Below, piece by piece: positions 36,010 through 45,036 of a stretch of 64,000 nt of DNA. The DNA comes from an uncultured Oligoflexia bacterium (GTDB lineage: Bacteria > Bdellovibrionota > Bacteriovoracia > Bacteriovoracales > Bacteriovoracaceae). The stretch covers positions 62,001 through 126,000 of the forward strand of contig CAJXPQ010000005.1 in the NCBI GenBank assembly GCA_913058265.1. The letters are read 5' to 3'. Numbering within the stretch: the first letter of the stretch is position 1; the number at the start of each line of letters is the position of its first letter. The notes under the pieces were generated by a model, which was given only the letters and a program-made list of their open reading frames with translations, did not search any database and had not been told where the DNA came from. The translations under genes were made by a program, and so were the position numbers.

Positions 36010-36351
36010 ATGACAACACTACAAGAAAGTATTTTAAATCAGTACAGAGAAACCTTCCCAAACGATAAGCTTAAAGATTATTGTGCAAAAACGGGAATTC
36101 AAATCACACGCATTCACAGAGTATTAAATGGTGCAGAGATGAAACTCTCAGAGTTTGAAGCCATTGAGAAAGCTATTCAAGGTGACGATCCCATCACAGA
36201 AGATTTTATCAAAACAGCATTCAAATGTATCAAAAAATTAAATTCAAAAAAAATCAGTGAATATAAGAATCAAATGAATCATGCACTAAAACTTGCAACA
36301 ATGACAGAGCTTCAAGTTCAACCTCAACTCTTTGAGATGAGACTAGCTTAG
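36010..36351 (+). CDS. Small protein with helix-turn-helix-like region, sigma-54 operon
   Basis: A 113-residue, mostly helical protein. The stretch 'DYCAKTGIQITRIHRVLNG' with 'MKLSEFEAIEKAI' resembles an XRE-type helix-turn-helix, so it may bind DNA, but the match is weak. I do not recognise a family. The start is set at 36010 because GAGGAG lies 6 bases before it and the predicted promoter would place the in-frame ATG at 35992 too near the transcript start. It is the first gene of the sigma-54-driven operon. Confidence 0.65.
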   Translation: MTTLQESILNQYRETFPNDKLKDYCAKTGIQITRIHRVLNGAEMKLSEFEAIEKAIQGDDPITEDFIKTAFKCIKKLNSKKISEYKNQMNHALKLATMTELQVQPQLFEMRLA

Positions 36352-36359
36352 GAGGCAAT

Positions 36360-36836
36360 ATGAACTATAATATAACCTTACCTGAACGAATGATTCTAGA
36401 GTCTCTAAGTAAAAAAAGTAAAGATCTACTAGAGCTTACAGATTGCACAGGACTTCAAGATAGGATCGTACAAAACATACTATCTGTCTTAGCAGCAAAG
36501 AATCTGATCGCTACTCATCATAACAAATATTGCATCAGTGAATATCTTAACTCAGACATGGTTAAGGAATTAAATGATCCTGAAAACAAAAAAATTGAAA
36601 TACAGTATGTTTTAAAATCGACATTGGATATGAAGCAGAAGGAAGCCTTTAATTATAAAAAAGTGTCTATGAACGATAGAGAAAAGAAAATATTTAATGG
36701 ACATATCTACAACCTTGAAGCCTTTATAGATAGTCTGGATAAAAACAAAAAAGATGAGCAATTAAAAAATCAAAACATTATATTCTGGGGAGAAGTAAAT
36801 TATGGAAAAGTTATTAATCATATGCTTAATTTTTAA
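36360..36836 (+). CDS. Unknown cytoplasmic protein with winged-helix-like N-terminus
   Basis: The first 65 of 158 residues ('LPERMILESLSKKSKDLLEL' to 'NKYCISEYL') read like a winged-helix domain: three helices with 'VQNILSVLAAKNLI' as recognition helix, then a short hairpin. The rest is lysine-rich and helical. No family is recognised. It follows the first gene by 8 bases with AGGAGG upstream and overlaps the lipoprotein gene by 35 bases, an unusually long overlap that ties their translation together. Confidence 0.6.
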   Translation: MNYNITLPERMILESLSKKSKDLLELTDCTGLQDRIVQNILSVLAAKNLIATHHNKYCISEYLNSDMVKELNDPENKKIEIQYVLKSTLDMKQKEAFNYKKVSMNDREKKIFNGHIYNLEAFIDSLDKNKKDEQLKNQNIIFWGEVNYGKVINHMLNF

Positions 36837-37440
36837 TATTATATCATGTGGAAAAGAAGAAACAGATAAGAAAAAGAAAACATCAACTCTACACTCAAAA
36901 GTATTAGGTGAAGTGGGATCAATTATGTCAAAGATTGAACTCGACTCTGACTTTTCTCAAAAAATATTCATTCCTAAACATAACTTCAAAAAGATGCATA
37001 TACTTAGTTCAGGTACCGTGACTTCCTTTGAACAAGCTGTAGATAAAATTACATTCTCCCTGGGTAGAGGTACTGCAAACTACAACTTAAGTTGTGTCAT
37101 AAACAAGTATACAATTCATGCCCAAAAGAAAGAGTCTCTTGAAGTTGCAAAACCCTCTAACTATTTTGACATTTACTTTAACCAACATCTTGCTAGCTTA
37201 GATACAATCATGATTGCATGGAATAAGGCACTTAGAGATAAAGGTGAAGTTGTAATGGTGACTTTAAAACTTAGAGAGAACTATCGTTTTAATCTTCGGA
37301 CTGGAATTGACTTTGTAAAGACGAATATATGCACTAAAAACAGTCGAAAAATAGGAACCCAAGTTTACAGAGACAATGACAAGCGAGTGATAAAACCAGC
37401 TCAGTTTGATGGAAACATAGCCGTAGAATTTGAATACTAG
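36802..37440 (+). CDS. Putative lipoprotein, last gene of the sigma-54 operon
   Basis: A 212-residue protein with a lipoprotein signal: 'LLIICLIFNIISCG' gives a lipobox with Cys16 (I-I-S-C). Residues 18-26 after it are charged, then a mature domain of about 185 residues with two further cysteines ('LSCVINKY', 'TNICTKN') follows. The function is unknown. It would be anchored in the periplasm or outer membrane and made only when the sigma-54 operon is on. It converges on psd and overlaps it by 4 bases. Confidence 0.65.
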   Translation: MEKLLIICLIFNIISCGKEETDKKKKTSTLHSKVLGEVGSIMSKIELDSDFSQKIFIPKHNFKKMHILSSGTVTSFEQAVDKITFSLGRGTANYNLSCVINKYTIHAQKKESLEVAKPSNYFDIYFNQHLASLDTIMIAWNKALRDKGEVVMVTLKLRENYRFNLRTGIDFVKTNICTKNSRKIGTQVYRDNDKRVIKPAQFDGNIAVEFEY

Positions 37441-38357
37441 TTTAAATCAGCCACTTCATCACCAAGATGAATATATGTTTCAACACCAAGCTCTGTATTT
37501 TTCAACATATCTGAGCTTGGTTTCCACTTACCTTTCTCTCCACAAACAATCACAGTGCTTCCTCCAAAAAGAAAATACCCTTTCTCATCTCCACGCTTAA
37601 ATGATTGAGATTCATCAAAAGATTGAACAATTTTTCCGACACATGTAGCACCAACTTCAATATAAGCAAGTTTTCCACAATTTTCTGTCTCAATGATTGA
37701 AACTCTTCTCTCATTCTTAATAAAGATATCTCCCCTATGCTTTAATGCAATAGGATTAACTGAATGGTAGTCACCATGAACAGGGAAGCTTTTAATGGTC
37801 TTGCCAGAGTCTGGATAGTGATAACGATGATAATCAACCGGACAAAGCCTAGCAATCATAAGTGGCCCGCCCTCAAAGTCCTTAGCGAGTTCACTATCAC
37901 CGACTAAATCTTTAGCCCTTAGCATGGAACCTTTAACTGGAATTGTTAACTCATCATGAATTTCGCCGTAACCAAAATATCTAGCTTCTGCAAATGCCGC
38001 CATTTTACTTTTGTCCTCTATAAAATTTCTTTTACCATCCTTGAAAGTTCTAATAAAGAATTCATTAAATGATTTATAAGAATTCTCTATGGGCGCATCT
38101 TGAAATGACCCTTTATTATAATCATCAATTTTAATATTAAAGCTCTTAAGAAATGGTGGAACTTTTTTTGCTGACGAAGCCTTATCTTGGAATGAACCAT
38201 AAAGACGACTTAATGTCTTACTTCCAATAATAGGGCCGAGCAGTTTTCCTGCGAAAGAATTATAGGCAAACTCTACTGCCTCCTGGCCGTAAACCTTTTC
38301 GACCTCGTTAGCATTTGTATATCTATTAAATATTGTAATTTCATATGGTTGACTCAT
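37437..38357 (-). CDS. psd: Phosphatidylserine decarboxylase
   Basis: A membrane-associated, pyruvoyl-dependent enzyme that makes phosphatidylethanolamine. Motifs in order are 'RTFKDGKR' (the PSD entry block), 'FRARYFGYG'-like 'EARYFGYGEI', 'LCPVDYHRYHYPDSG' (catalytic His) and the self-cleavage site 'LFGGSTVIV', where the Ser of GST becomes the pyruvoyl group. The start is set to the ATG at 38357 because AAAGG lies about 10 bases upstream; an ATG at 38366 has that site too close. About 306 residues, normal for the family. Confidence 0.93.
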   Translation of the reverse strand: MSQPYEITIFNRYTNANEVEKVYGQEAVEFAYNSFAGKLLGPIIGSKTLSRLYGSFQDKASSAKKVPPFLKSFNIKIDDYNKGSFQDAPIENSYKSFNEFFIRTFKDGKRNFIEDKSKMAAFAEARYFGYGEIHDELTIPVKGSMLRAKDLVGDSELAKDFEGGPLMIARLCPVDYHRYHYPDSGKTIKSFPVHGDYHSVNPIALKHRGDIFIKNERRVSIIETENCGKLAYIEVGATCVGKIVQSFDESQSFKRGDEKGYFLFGGSTVIVCGEKGKWKPSSDMLKNTELGVETYIHLGDEVADLN

Positions 38358-38440
38358 AGCTAACATACCTTTTACTGGATAAAATCTAATTTATTACTTA
38401 TTATATATCTGTTTTTTCAAACTAAGAAAAGGAGCATTGT

Positions 38441-39481
38441 ATGAAACTTATTCCACTACTCGCTATTTTATTTCTTTTTCCTTTGACCTCATCTTCAGTA
38501 TCTACAGATCTACTTCAACTTGAAAAAAGAATCATAGAAGTTTATAAAAACTCAGTTCCTGCTGTCGTTAATGTTGCTAGTATTAAGGTTGCTCGAAACT
38601 TTTTCTATGGTGATGCTGTTGAGGTGCCACAAGGATCTGGAACAGGTTTTGTTTGGGACGATAAAGGACATATCATTACAAATTTTCATGTGGTTCAGGG
38701 TGGAGATAATTTCATTATTACTTTTCATAAAAATAAAGCTGAATACAAAGCAAAGGTTGTTGGAACAGATCCTAAAAATGATATTGCCGTGTTAAGGCTT
38801 GAAAGCATGCCAAAGAACTTTAAAGTTATCCCTATTGGAGAATCGAAAGAATTACAAGTTGGTCAATTGGCCTTAGCAATCGGAAATCCATTTGGCTTTG
38901 ACCATTCCATATCAAGAGGAATTATTTCTGCCTTAGGAAGAAAAATGGATGGTGTTGGTGGAGTTAAAATTAACGATATGATTCAAACGGATGCTGCCAT
39001 TAACCAAGGAAACTCTGGTGGTCCCTTGATTGATTCCATGGGAAGAGTCATAGGGATGAATACAATGATTGTCTCTAGGTCAGGAAGTTCAGCAGGCCTT
39101 GGCTTTGCGGTTCCTATTAATACCGTCAAACGAATTGTTCCTCAGTTGATTGCCCACGGAAAAGTTATACGTCCGGGTCTAGGGGTTGGCGTACTCGAAG
39201 ACCATATTAGAGAAAGATATGTTGGAGAGAAGGGCGTTGTTGTTACCTATGTTGACCCCAATGGAACAGCAGGAAAGGCGGGACTCAAAGGGATGACCAA
39301 AGATCGTTACGGTAGAACATACCTAGGAGATATAATAACTAAGATTAACGGAAAAGAAGTAAATACGAGAGATGATATTTTTCAGATCTTAGAAAAATTT
39401 AAAATTGGTGATACTGTGAAGCTTGAGTTTTTAAGAGAAAAGAAAAAAGTCAAAGTCACTGCAATTCTAAGAGAGATCTAG
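38441..39481 (+). CDS. HtrA/DegP-like periplasmic serine protease
   Basis: A 346-residue exported protease with a signal peptide (1-18), a trypsin-like domain and one PDZ domain. The triad is His in 'IITNFHVV', Asp in 'DPKNDIAVLRL' and Ser in 'QGNSGGPL'. The PDZ domain runs from about 250 ('RPGLGVGV') to the end, with the 'GDIITKINGKEV' block. A single PDZ places it closer to DegS than DegP, though it has a cleavable-looking signal rather than an obvious anchor. AAAAGGAG precedes the ATG. It is likely to degrade or sense misfolded envelope proteins. Confidence 0.93.
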   Translation: MKLIPLLAILFLFPLTSSSVSTDLLQLEKRIIEVYKNSVPAVVNVASIKVARNFFYGDAVEVPQGSGTGFVWDDKGHIITNFHVVQGGDNFIITFHKNKAEYKAKVVGTDPKNDIAVLRLESMPKNFKVIPIGESKELQVGQLALAIGNPFGFDHSISRGIISALGRKMDGVGGVKINDMIQTDAAINQGNSGGPLIDSMGRVIGMNTMIVSRSGSSAGLGFAVPINTVKRIVPQLIAHGKVIRPGLGVGVLEDHIRERYVGEKGVVVTYVDPNGTAGKAGLKGMTKDRYGRTYLGDIITKINGKEVNTRDDIFQILEKFKIGDTVKLEFLREKKKVKVTAILREI

Positions 39482-39590
39482 AGAATGCGCCTCGAGTCTA
39501 GTGGCTGATATCTCATTAAGAACGACCAATTTACTGGACTTTATAACCAAGTTTCGTTACAAATTATAAAACACATAAGAGGCAAAGGTT

Positions 39591-40178
39591 ATGGTAAAAC
39601 TAGATTCAGATATTAAGGCGTACCTACAATCTTTAACTAAGATTCCTATTGAAGATTGGTCTCCTCTAGAATCACTCATGACAGAAAAATCTTTCAAGAA
39701 AGGTGATCACTTCTTTCAACACTTTGATCATTGTGATGAAGTAGCGGTTGTAAGATCCGGCCTACTTAGAATTTACTTAACTGACCATGAAGGCGAAGAG
39801 AAAACATTCTCATTTATTCCCGAATATTCTTTTATCTTAGACTTCTTTCTTTCTTGGGAAGCAAGATCTAAAACAATGGTTTCTATTCAGGCAATTGAAG
39901 ATACAGAGCTCTTAACAATTAAATACAATAATTTCCTTGAGCTTATGGGTTCGAGTAAAGTTTGGCAGGAAGTTTATAGAGAAGTTCTACTTCGTAACTA
40001 TATGTTTAAAACTAAAAGAGAAATCCAATTTGTTCAGTTTAATGCTAAAGAAAGATTAAATATGTTTATGAAAAACAGAAGAATAAATGTAAGTAGAATT
40101 CCAAAAACATTTTTAGCCTCATACTTAGGTATCCAGCCACCTTCACTTTCAAGACTACTAAGAGACTTAAAAAACTAG
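39591..40178 (+). CDS. Crp/Fnr-family transcription regulator
   Basis: A 195-residue protein with a cyclic-nucleotide-binding-like beta barrel (about 20-120) and a C-terminal Crp-type helix-turn-helix (about 165-195, 'FLASYLGIQPPSLSRLLRDL'). The barrel lacks the phosphate cassette R-x-A of cAMP binders and has no N-terminal Fnr cysteines, so the ligand is unknown. 'EEKTFSFIPEYSFI' resembles the Bacteroidetes-style Crp/Fnr proteins. It is a single gene with GAGG before its start. Confidence 0.85.
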   Translation: MVKLDSDIKAYLQSLTKIPIEDWSPLESLMTEKSFKKGDHFFQHFDHCDEVAVVRSGLLRIYLTDHEGEEKTFSFIPEYSFILDFFLSWEARSKTMVSIQAIEDTELLTIKYNNFLELMGSSKVWQEVYREVLLRNYMFKTKREIQFVQFNAKERLNMFMKNRRINVSRIPKTFLASYLGIQPPSLSRLLRDLKN

Positions 40179-40200
40179 AACACTAATGATACTAGTGTTC
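40171..40200 (-). terminator. Intrinsic terminator of the yej-like operon
   Basis: GAACACTA (40178-40185) pairs perfectly with TAGTGTTC (40193-40200) around a 7-base loop. Read on the minus strand it is followed three bases on by TTTTTT. It overlaps the stop codons of both converging genes. Confidence 0.75.
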
Positions 40201-41220
40201 TCCTCGTTTATGTGGATCCATAGCATCTCGAACAGCTTCACCAACAAAATTAAATGCCACTAATACTGTAAATAAAGCTATAAATGGATAGAGAGCAAGC
40301 CACCACCCAATCGTAAAGTTTTTCTGTGCTTGAGCTAAAAGCTCTCCCCAGCTTGGAGTTGGCGGTGCAAGACCAAAGCCCAGGTAATCAAGTGCTGCTA
40401 AGCCTGAAATTCCTCCAGCAATAACAAATGGAGAAAAAGTTATAATTGGCCCAAGTGAATTTGGTAGGATGTGCCTAAAAATAATTTTCATATGTCCTAG
40501 ACCAATCGCTCGCGCCGCCTCAACATATTCTCTTTTTCTATTTTTAAGAAACTCTCCCCTCATATAAATACTGATGGAGATCCAGCCAAAGAAACTGGAA
40601 ATAACTATAAGTAACGTTAGTGAAGGTTCAAAAACTGCGATGAGGATAATTAATAAAAATAAGGTAGGAACTGTACTTAGAATTTCTGTCATCCTTTGTC
40701 CCACAAGATCCCAAGCACCACCATAATAGCCCTGAATACTTCCTAAAATCGTTCCAATGATAAAGGTTATAATCCAAACACCAATAGCATATCCTATGGA
40801 ATATCTGAGACCATATAGAAGACGAGTTAATACATCTCGACCTCTATCGTCAGTACCCATAAGGTTTTGACCACTAGGTGGTGCAGGATAGTCATCTACT
40901 TTTTTATTTGATTCAAACGGGTCCCACTTTATTATGGGCCAAATAATTATATCGCCCTCAGAGAGTTTTAAGGTCCTGTAGTCAACTTGCATTGTATCTG
41001 TAATTCCAAATTCACTAACAGCGTAGTCTTTCACAACTGGAAAAAAGGATTTCCCTTGGTAGCTTAAATACACTGGTTTTGAATTGGCCCAAAACTCTGC
41101 TGTAAAACTAAAGAAACACATTATCAGTATCAGCCAAACTGAGAAATAGCCTGTCTTATGAGATTTAAAAGCTCTCCACTTCTTAAGTGTTTCCTCACTT
41201 TTTATTCTTTTTTCTATCAT
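40192..41220 (-). CDS. yejE: Peptide ABC transporter permease, YejE-type
   Basis: A 342-residue inner-membrane permease with six helices. The long periplasmic insert after helix 1 ('FWANSKPVYLSYQGKSFFP') is typical of YejE. The binding-protein-dependent transport signature (EAA loop) is 'YVEAARAIGLGHMKIIFRHILPN', which contacts the ATPase. 'GTDDRGRDVLTRLLYG' is the OppC/DppC-family block. It overlaps the yejB-like gene by 4 bases. No ATPase gene follows. Confidence 0.9.
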   Translation of the reverse strand: MIEKRIKSEETLKKWRAFKSHKTGYFSVWLILIMCFFSFTAEFWANSKPVYLSYQGKSFFPVVKDYAVSEFGITDTMQVDYRTLKLSEGDIIIWPIIKWDPFESNKKVDDYPAPPSGQNLMGTDDRGRDVLTRLLYGLRYSIGYAIGVWIITFIIGTILGSIQGYYGGAWDLVGQRMTEILSTVPTLFLLIILIAVFEPSLTLLIVISSFFGWISISIYMRGEFLKNRKREYVEAARAIGLGHMKIIFRHILPNSLGPIITFSPFVIAGGISGLAALDYLGFGLAPPTPSWGELLAQAQKNFTIGWWLALYPFIALFTVLVAFNFVGEAVRDAMDPHKRGEH

Positions 41221-42233
41221 TTGAAATCTATCCTTGGATCAACCAGTACATAAGCAATATCTGAAATTATATTTCCAATCAACATCAATAAAGCCTGTAT
41301 AAAAACTAGGCCCATAATCACATTATAATCTCTTGAGAGAATTGAGCTAAAGCCCAATAGACCAATGCCATCAAGTTGAAAAACTTTTTCAATAAGTAGA
41401 GAACCCGCAAAGAAAATTCCCAAAAAGCCTCCGATACCGGTGACAATTGGGATCAATGCATTTCTAAGTGTGTGCTTAAAGATAACAACATTTTCCGCAA
41501 GGCCTTTCGCCCTGGCCGTTCTGACATAATCTTTTTTAATTTCTTCTAGTAACGAGTTACGCATTAGCATAGTTAATGTTGTGTATGATCCAATGGTATA
41601 ACATATAGTTGGCAACACAAAGTGATAGGCCCTATCAACAAATTTTTCCCAAGAATTCATTTCATCATAGAAATCTGAGAACAGTCCACCAATGGGAAAG
41701 ATATCGAGATAGCTTCCGCCGGCTAAAAATACGATTAGAATAATACCTAACATAAATCCGGGAATGGCATAGGCCACAAATAAAACGAAGCTCGATAAGT
41801 AATCAAATTTAGATCCGTATTTTACTGCTTTATAAACACCCAAGGGAATGGAGATTAAATAACTTAAAATCAGCGAGATTATTCCGAATTGCAAAGAGAC
41901 TGGGAATTTACTCATTATAACTTCTGTGACCTCTTCTTCATAAGTAAAAGACTCACCAAAGTTTAGGGTGGCCAAGTTCTTTAACCATAAAAAATATCTT
42001 TCATGTATAGGTTTATCAAAACCATACTGCTTCTTAAGCGCTTCTAAGACTTCATTGGACACGGTAGCAGTACCAGCTCCTGATTGCTCAGTCGAGCCTG
42101 AGAACTTTAATGCCTGTAATTGTTGCTCAATTGGCGAGCCAGGGGCAAGGTTAATAATAAAAAATACTACTAATGTAATACCAAAAAGAGTTGGTATCAT
42201 TAACAGTAAACGCCTTAGTATATATACTCCCAC
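41217..42233 (-). CDS. yejB: Peptide ABC transporter permease, YejB-type
   Basis: A 338-residue permease. 'YILRRLLLMIPTLFGITLVVF' opens the protein as in YejB/OppB, a loop with 'APGSPIEQQLQAL' follows, and the EAA loop reads 'YVRTARAKGLAENVVIFKHTLRN'. It has six hydrophobic segments. It would form the membrane channel with the YejE-type partner for import of oligopeptides. The substrate-binding protein gene ends 2 bases upstream. Confidence 0.9.
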   Translation of the reverse strand: MGVYILRRLLLMIPTLFGITLVVFFIINLAPGSPIEQQLQALKFSGSTEQSGAGTATVSNEVLEALKKQYGFDKPIHERYFLWLKNLATLNFGESFTYEEEVTEVIMSKFPVSLQFGIISLILSYLISIPLGVYKAVKYGSKFDYLSSFVLFVAYAIPGFMLGIILIVFLAGGSYLDIFPIGGLFSDFYDEMNSWEKFVDRAYHFVLPTICYTIGSYTTLTMLMRNSLLEEIKKDYVRTARAKGLAENVVIFKHTLRNALIPIVTGIGGFLGIFFAGSLLIEKVFQLDGIGLLGFSSILSRDYNVIMGLVFIQALLMLIGNIISDIAYVLVDPRIDFK

Positions 42234-42235
42234 TA

Positions 42236-43843
42236 TTATTCCTCTCTTACTTTAGATTTAAAATCCCAATAACTGGATCCAACACCGTAACGGTAAGTAT
42301 CCTTTTCTCTTTTAATCCTATCTGTATATCCATAAAATGTATCTTCAGTGTAAGAAAACCATATATATGGATATTCATTAATTATAATTTCTTCAACCTT
42401 TTGTAGAACTTTAATTCGTTCACTTCTGTTGTGAATAAACTTGGCCTTAGTCATTAACTCATCCGCCTCTTTATTAGAAAATCCAATAAAGTTAGATCCC
42501 CCCTTAAACGAGTCTGTATGCCATATTTGAATAGGATTCCAATCAAGTACTGCTGACCAGGCCAGTCTACAAGCATCAAATTTTCTTTCATCTAAAAGTT
42601 TTACGAAGGAGTTCCATTCAATAATTTTTATATTAATTTCAACACCAGCTTTTTTAGCATCTTCCTTGAAGATAGTGAGGTACTTCATGAAAGTTTCAGA
42701 TGGCTCCATAATTGTAATTGAAAATTTTGTCTTTTTTCCATCTATTTTTTTATCTAAAATATTGTCACCGTCAGTATCACGCCAACCAGCATCTTTTAGT
42801 ATCTTCAACGCTAACTTTGGGTCAAATTCCACGGCCTTTAATTTTTTATTATGATAAGGTGAACTTGGATATATTGGCCCCACTGCGGGGACTGAATAAC
42901 CATATTCAAACTTATCTATCATAAGTCTTCTGTTAACAAGATGAGATAAAGCCTTACGAACTCTTCTATCTTTCAGTATTGGATGCTTTAAGTTCCAACC
43001 AATCCAATTGTATCCCTTAGGTGCATTATTTTTTGTTTTGACTTTAAAAACGCTTTTTCCCCATTCATCTCCACTTGTTTTTTTAACATAGTCTTCTGCT
43101 CGCATGCCTAGAAAATCAAGTGATCCCTTCTTAAGCATTTCAATTTTAACACTTCCATCGCTAACAAAGCGCAATACAATCTTTGAAAAGTTCCACTCTT
43201 TTTGCTCTGGATCTTTAAAACCCCACCAATCCTTATTTTTAATTAAAACAATTCTATTTCCACGACTATATGTTTCTAGTTTGTAAGGACCACTACCTAT
43301 TAAATTTTTATTAAAAAAACTTTTCTTTTGATCTTGTTCGTAAAAATGTTTAGGGTAAATTGTTAGCCCAGCTGCTCGCTCAAAATTTTGCCAAAACTGA
43401 TCTTTTGCAATAACTTTTATATTATATTTATCTATTATTTGAATCTCTTTAAGTCCAGTGTAGTAAGGTCTTACAGCTACTGTATTAAACTTATCTTTAA
43501 ATAATATATCAAAAGAGAATTTAACATCTTCTGCTGTAAACTCCTTTCCATCTTGCCACAATACGCCTTCCCTTAGTTTAAAAGTGTATTCCATCTTATT
43601 TTCAGATACAGTCCACTCAGTCGCCAATGCTGGCTTCCACTCTTTAGTATCAATATCTTGACCTAACATAGACTCAAATATATAGCCTGCGACTTTAGAT
43701 GCAGAAGCATCCGTGCTTCCAACAGGGTTTAATCTTGAGGGTTCATTTACAATATTAAAATAGAATGCTGTATTGGACTTTGGTCTCTGCTGACATGAAC
43801 TAAATAGGACTACCATCAGTATGAGTAGTACGGGCCTTAACAT
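42236..43843 (-). CDS. yejA: Oligopeptide-binding lipoprotein (SBP family 5, YejA-like)
   Basis: A 535-residue periplasmic binding protein with a lipobox ('VVLFSSCQ', Cys17). The SBP_bac_5 motifs are present: 'KPALATEWTVSENKMEYTF', 'LREGVLWQDGKEFTAEDVKFSF' and 'VRKALSHLVNRRLMIDKF'. It would capture peptides for the two permeases that follow within one operon. The lipid anchor is unlike E. coli YejA, which is soluble. The gene order A-B-E matches the yej operon. Confidence 0.9.
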   Translation of the reverse strand: MLRPVLLILMVVLFSSCQQRPKSNTAFYFNIVNEPSRLNPVGSTDASASKVAGYIFESMLGQDIDTKEWKPALATEWTVSENKMEYTFKLREGVLWQDGKEFTAEDVKFSFDILFKDKFNTVAVRPYYTGLKEIQIIDKYNIKVIAKDQFWQNFERAAGLTIYPKHFYEQDQKKSFFNKNLIGSGPYKLETYSRGNRIVLIKNKDWWGFKDPEQKEWNFSKIVLRFVSDGSVKIEMLKKGSLDFLGMRAEDYVKKTSGDEWGKSVFKVKTKNNAPKGYNWIGWNLKHPILKDRRVRKALSHLVNRRLMIDKFEYGYSVPAVGPIYPSSPYHNKKLKAVEFDPKLALKILKDAGWRDTDGDNILDKKIDGKKTKFSITIMEPSETFMKYLTIFKEDAKKAGVEINIKIIEWNSFVKLLDERKFDACRLAWSAVLDWNPIQIWHTDSFKGGSNFIGFSNKEADELMTKAKFIHNRSERIKVLQKVEEIIINEYPYIWFSYTEDTFYGYTDRIKREKDTYRYGVGSSYWDFKSKVREE

Positions 43844-43852
43844 TAATATCTC

Positions 43853-44545
43853 CTATTTTTTATAATAAAGTTTTGTATCAAGGGACCATCGGTCTTCAAC
43901 CATATTTTGATCCCTAACTCTATATTGTTGCATTTTGAAATCTAGCTCATGCAACCTTGAAACGGTTTGTTGATAATTTAAATAACTTCTTGATTTATCT
44001 TCTTCCACACTAGAGAGCTCTTTTTGCCACTCAAGCTCAAGTTTTCTACGAAGAATTTCATAGCGTTGGTTTACAAGGTCGACCTTTTCTATATAGCCAT
44101 CAACTTCTCTTTTATAACGGCTTAACCTTGCATCTAATGCCGTACGCTTTCGTGTTAGAACATCATTTAATTCTTTTGCAGTAATCAAGCTATTCTCTAA
44201 ATCTGCACTATACATATGAAGGTAACTTCCAGCAGCGAAATATACGGCCGAGAGACATCTTTGCATTTTTGGAACTCTAATCAATAAATAATCATTTGAG
44301 CGTGCTTCTAAATATCCAAAACATTTTTTATCTGGAACAGATTCGTTCCACATTTCAATACGATTATTCTTTGATAGAAATTTGGCATTTTCAAAATTGA
44401 TTTTAATTCTTACTAACTTTGCTACTTTATTAAGACGCGAGATTCTACCAGGGAAAATAACAGTATCGTTATCTAATACATATTCTTTTGCAAAAAGAGG
44501 TTGGCTTAATATAACGATTAAAAGTGCAATACATTTCAATAACAT
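43853..44545 (-). CDS. Secreted coiled-coil protein of unknown function
   Basis: The 230 residues start with a signal peptide (1-19, ending 'QPLFA'). Residues about 20-110 are beta-rich with two cysteines ('DKKCFGYLEA', 'MQRCLSAVYF'). Residues about 120-225 form a long charged helix or coiled coil ('RTALDARLSRYKREVDGYIE', 'ELDFKMQQYRVRDQ'). No family is recognised. It lies 9 bases upstream of the yejA-like gene on the same strand and may be part of that operon. Confidence 0.6.
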   Translation of the reverse strand: MLLKCIALLIVILSQPLFAKEYVLDNDTVIFPGRISRLNKVAKLVRIKINFENAKFLSKNNRIEMWNESVPDKKCFGYLEARSNDYLLIRVPKMQRCLSAVYFAAGSYLHMYSADLENSLITAKELNDVLTRKRTALDARLSRYKREVDGYIEKVDLVNQRYEILRRKLELEWQKELSSVEEDKSRSYLNYQQTVSRLHELDFKMQQYRVRDQNMVEDRWSLDTKLYYKK

Positions 44546-44595
44546 AACTCTATTATGCCATGCTATTAGAATATTAAAAGAGAAGAAATACCTGA

Positions 44596-45036
44596 CTAGC
44601 TCACTTTATAAAAGGCTGAATTCTTTTCATTTTCACGAACTTCAACTTTTGTAACCCATACCCTGTTATCAGTCTGTTCTTTAACCATTTGATCTACCTT
44701 ATCAAAAACATACTTAGCTGTTCCCTCCATTCCTGGATTTGGTAGAACTCGTAGCTGAATAACACCATCCTTATTCATTTGTTCAAACTTTTCAAGGTAA
44801 GGATCATCCGATGCAATTAAAAATGTATGGTCAAACATATGCTCAAGCCATTTTTTAACTTCTTTTAAACCACCAAAATCCATGACCCAAAATTCATCTG
44901 TCATTTCACTACAGGCAAATTCGAAGTAAAATGATCGGCTATACCCATGAACATACTTACAGTGAGAGTCAGCTTTCCACTGTCTGTGAGTACAAGGAAA
45001 ACCAGTAAAATTTTTTGTTGAGGTATAGTGGGCCAT
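44596..45036 (-). CDS. queD: 6-carboxytetrahydropterin synthase-like protein (QueD family)
   Basis: A 146-residue T-fold protein. It keeps the catalytic Cys26 region ('HCKYVHG'), zinc ligands His17 and His30, the 'MDFGGLK' block, 'FDHTFL' with the catalytic His, and 'VRVLPN..MEGTAKYV'-like 'LRVLPNPGMEGTA' with the pterin-anchoring Glu. The third zinc ligand is Tyr32 (HGY) where QueD and PTPS have His (HGH). QueD makes the queuosine precursor from dihydroneopterin triphosphate; with this change the reaction could differ. It overlaps the methyltransferase stop by one base. Confidence 0.75.
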   Translation of the reverse strand: MAHYTSTKNFTGFPCTHRQWKADSHCKYVHGYSRSFYFEFACSEMTDEFWVMDFGGLKEVKKWLEHMFDHTFLIASDDPYLEKFEQMNKDGVIQLRVLPNPGMEGTAKYVFDKVDQMVKEQTDNRVWVTKVEVRENEKNSAFYKVS

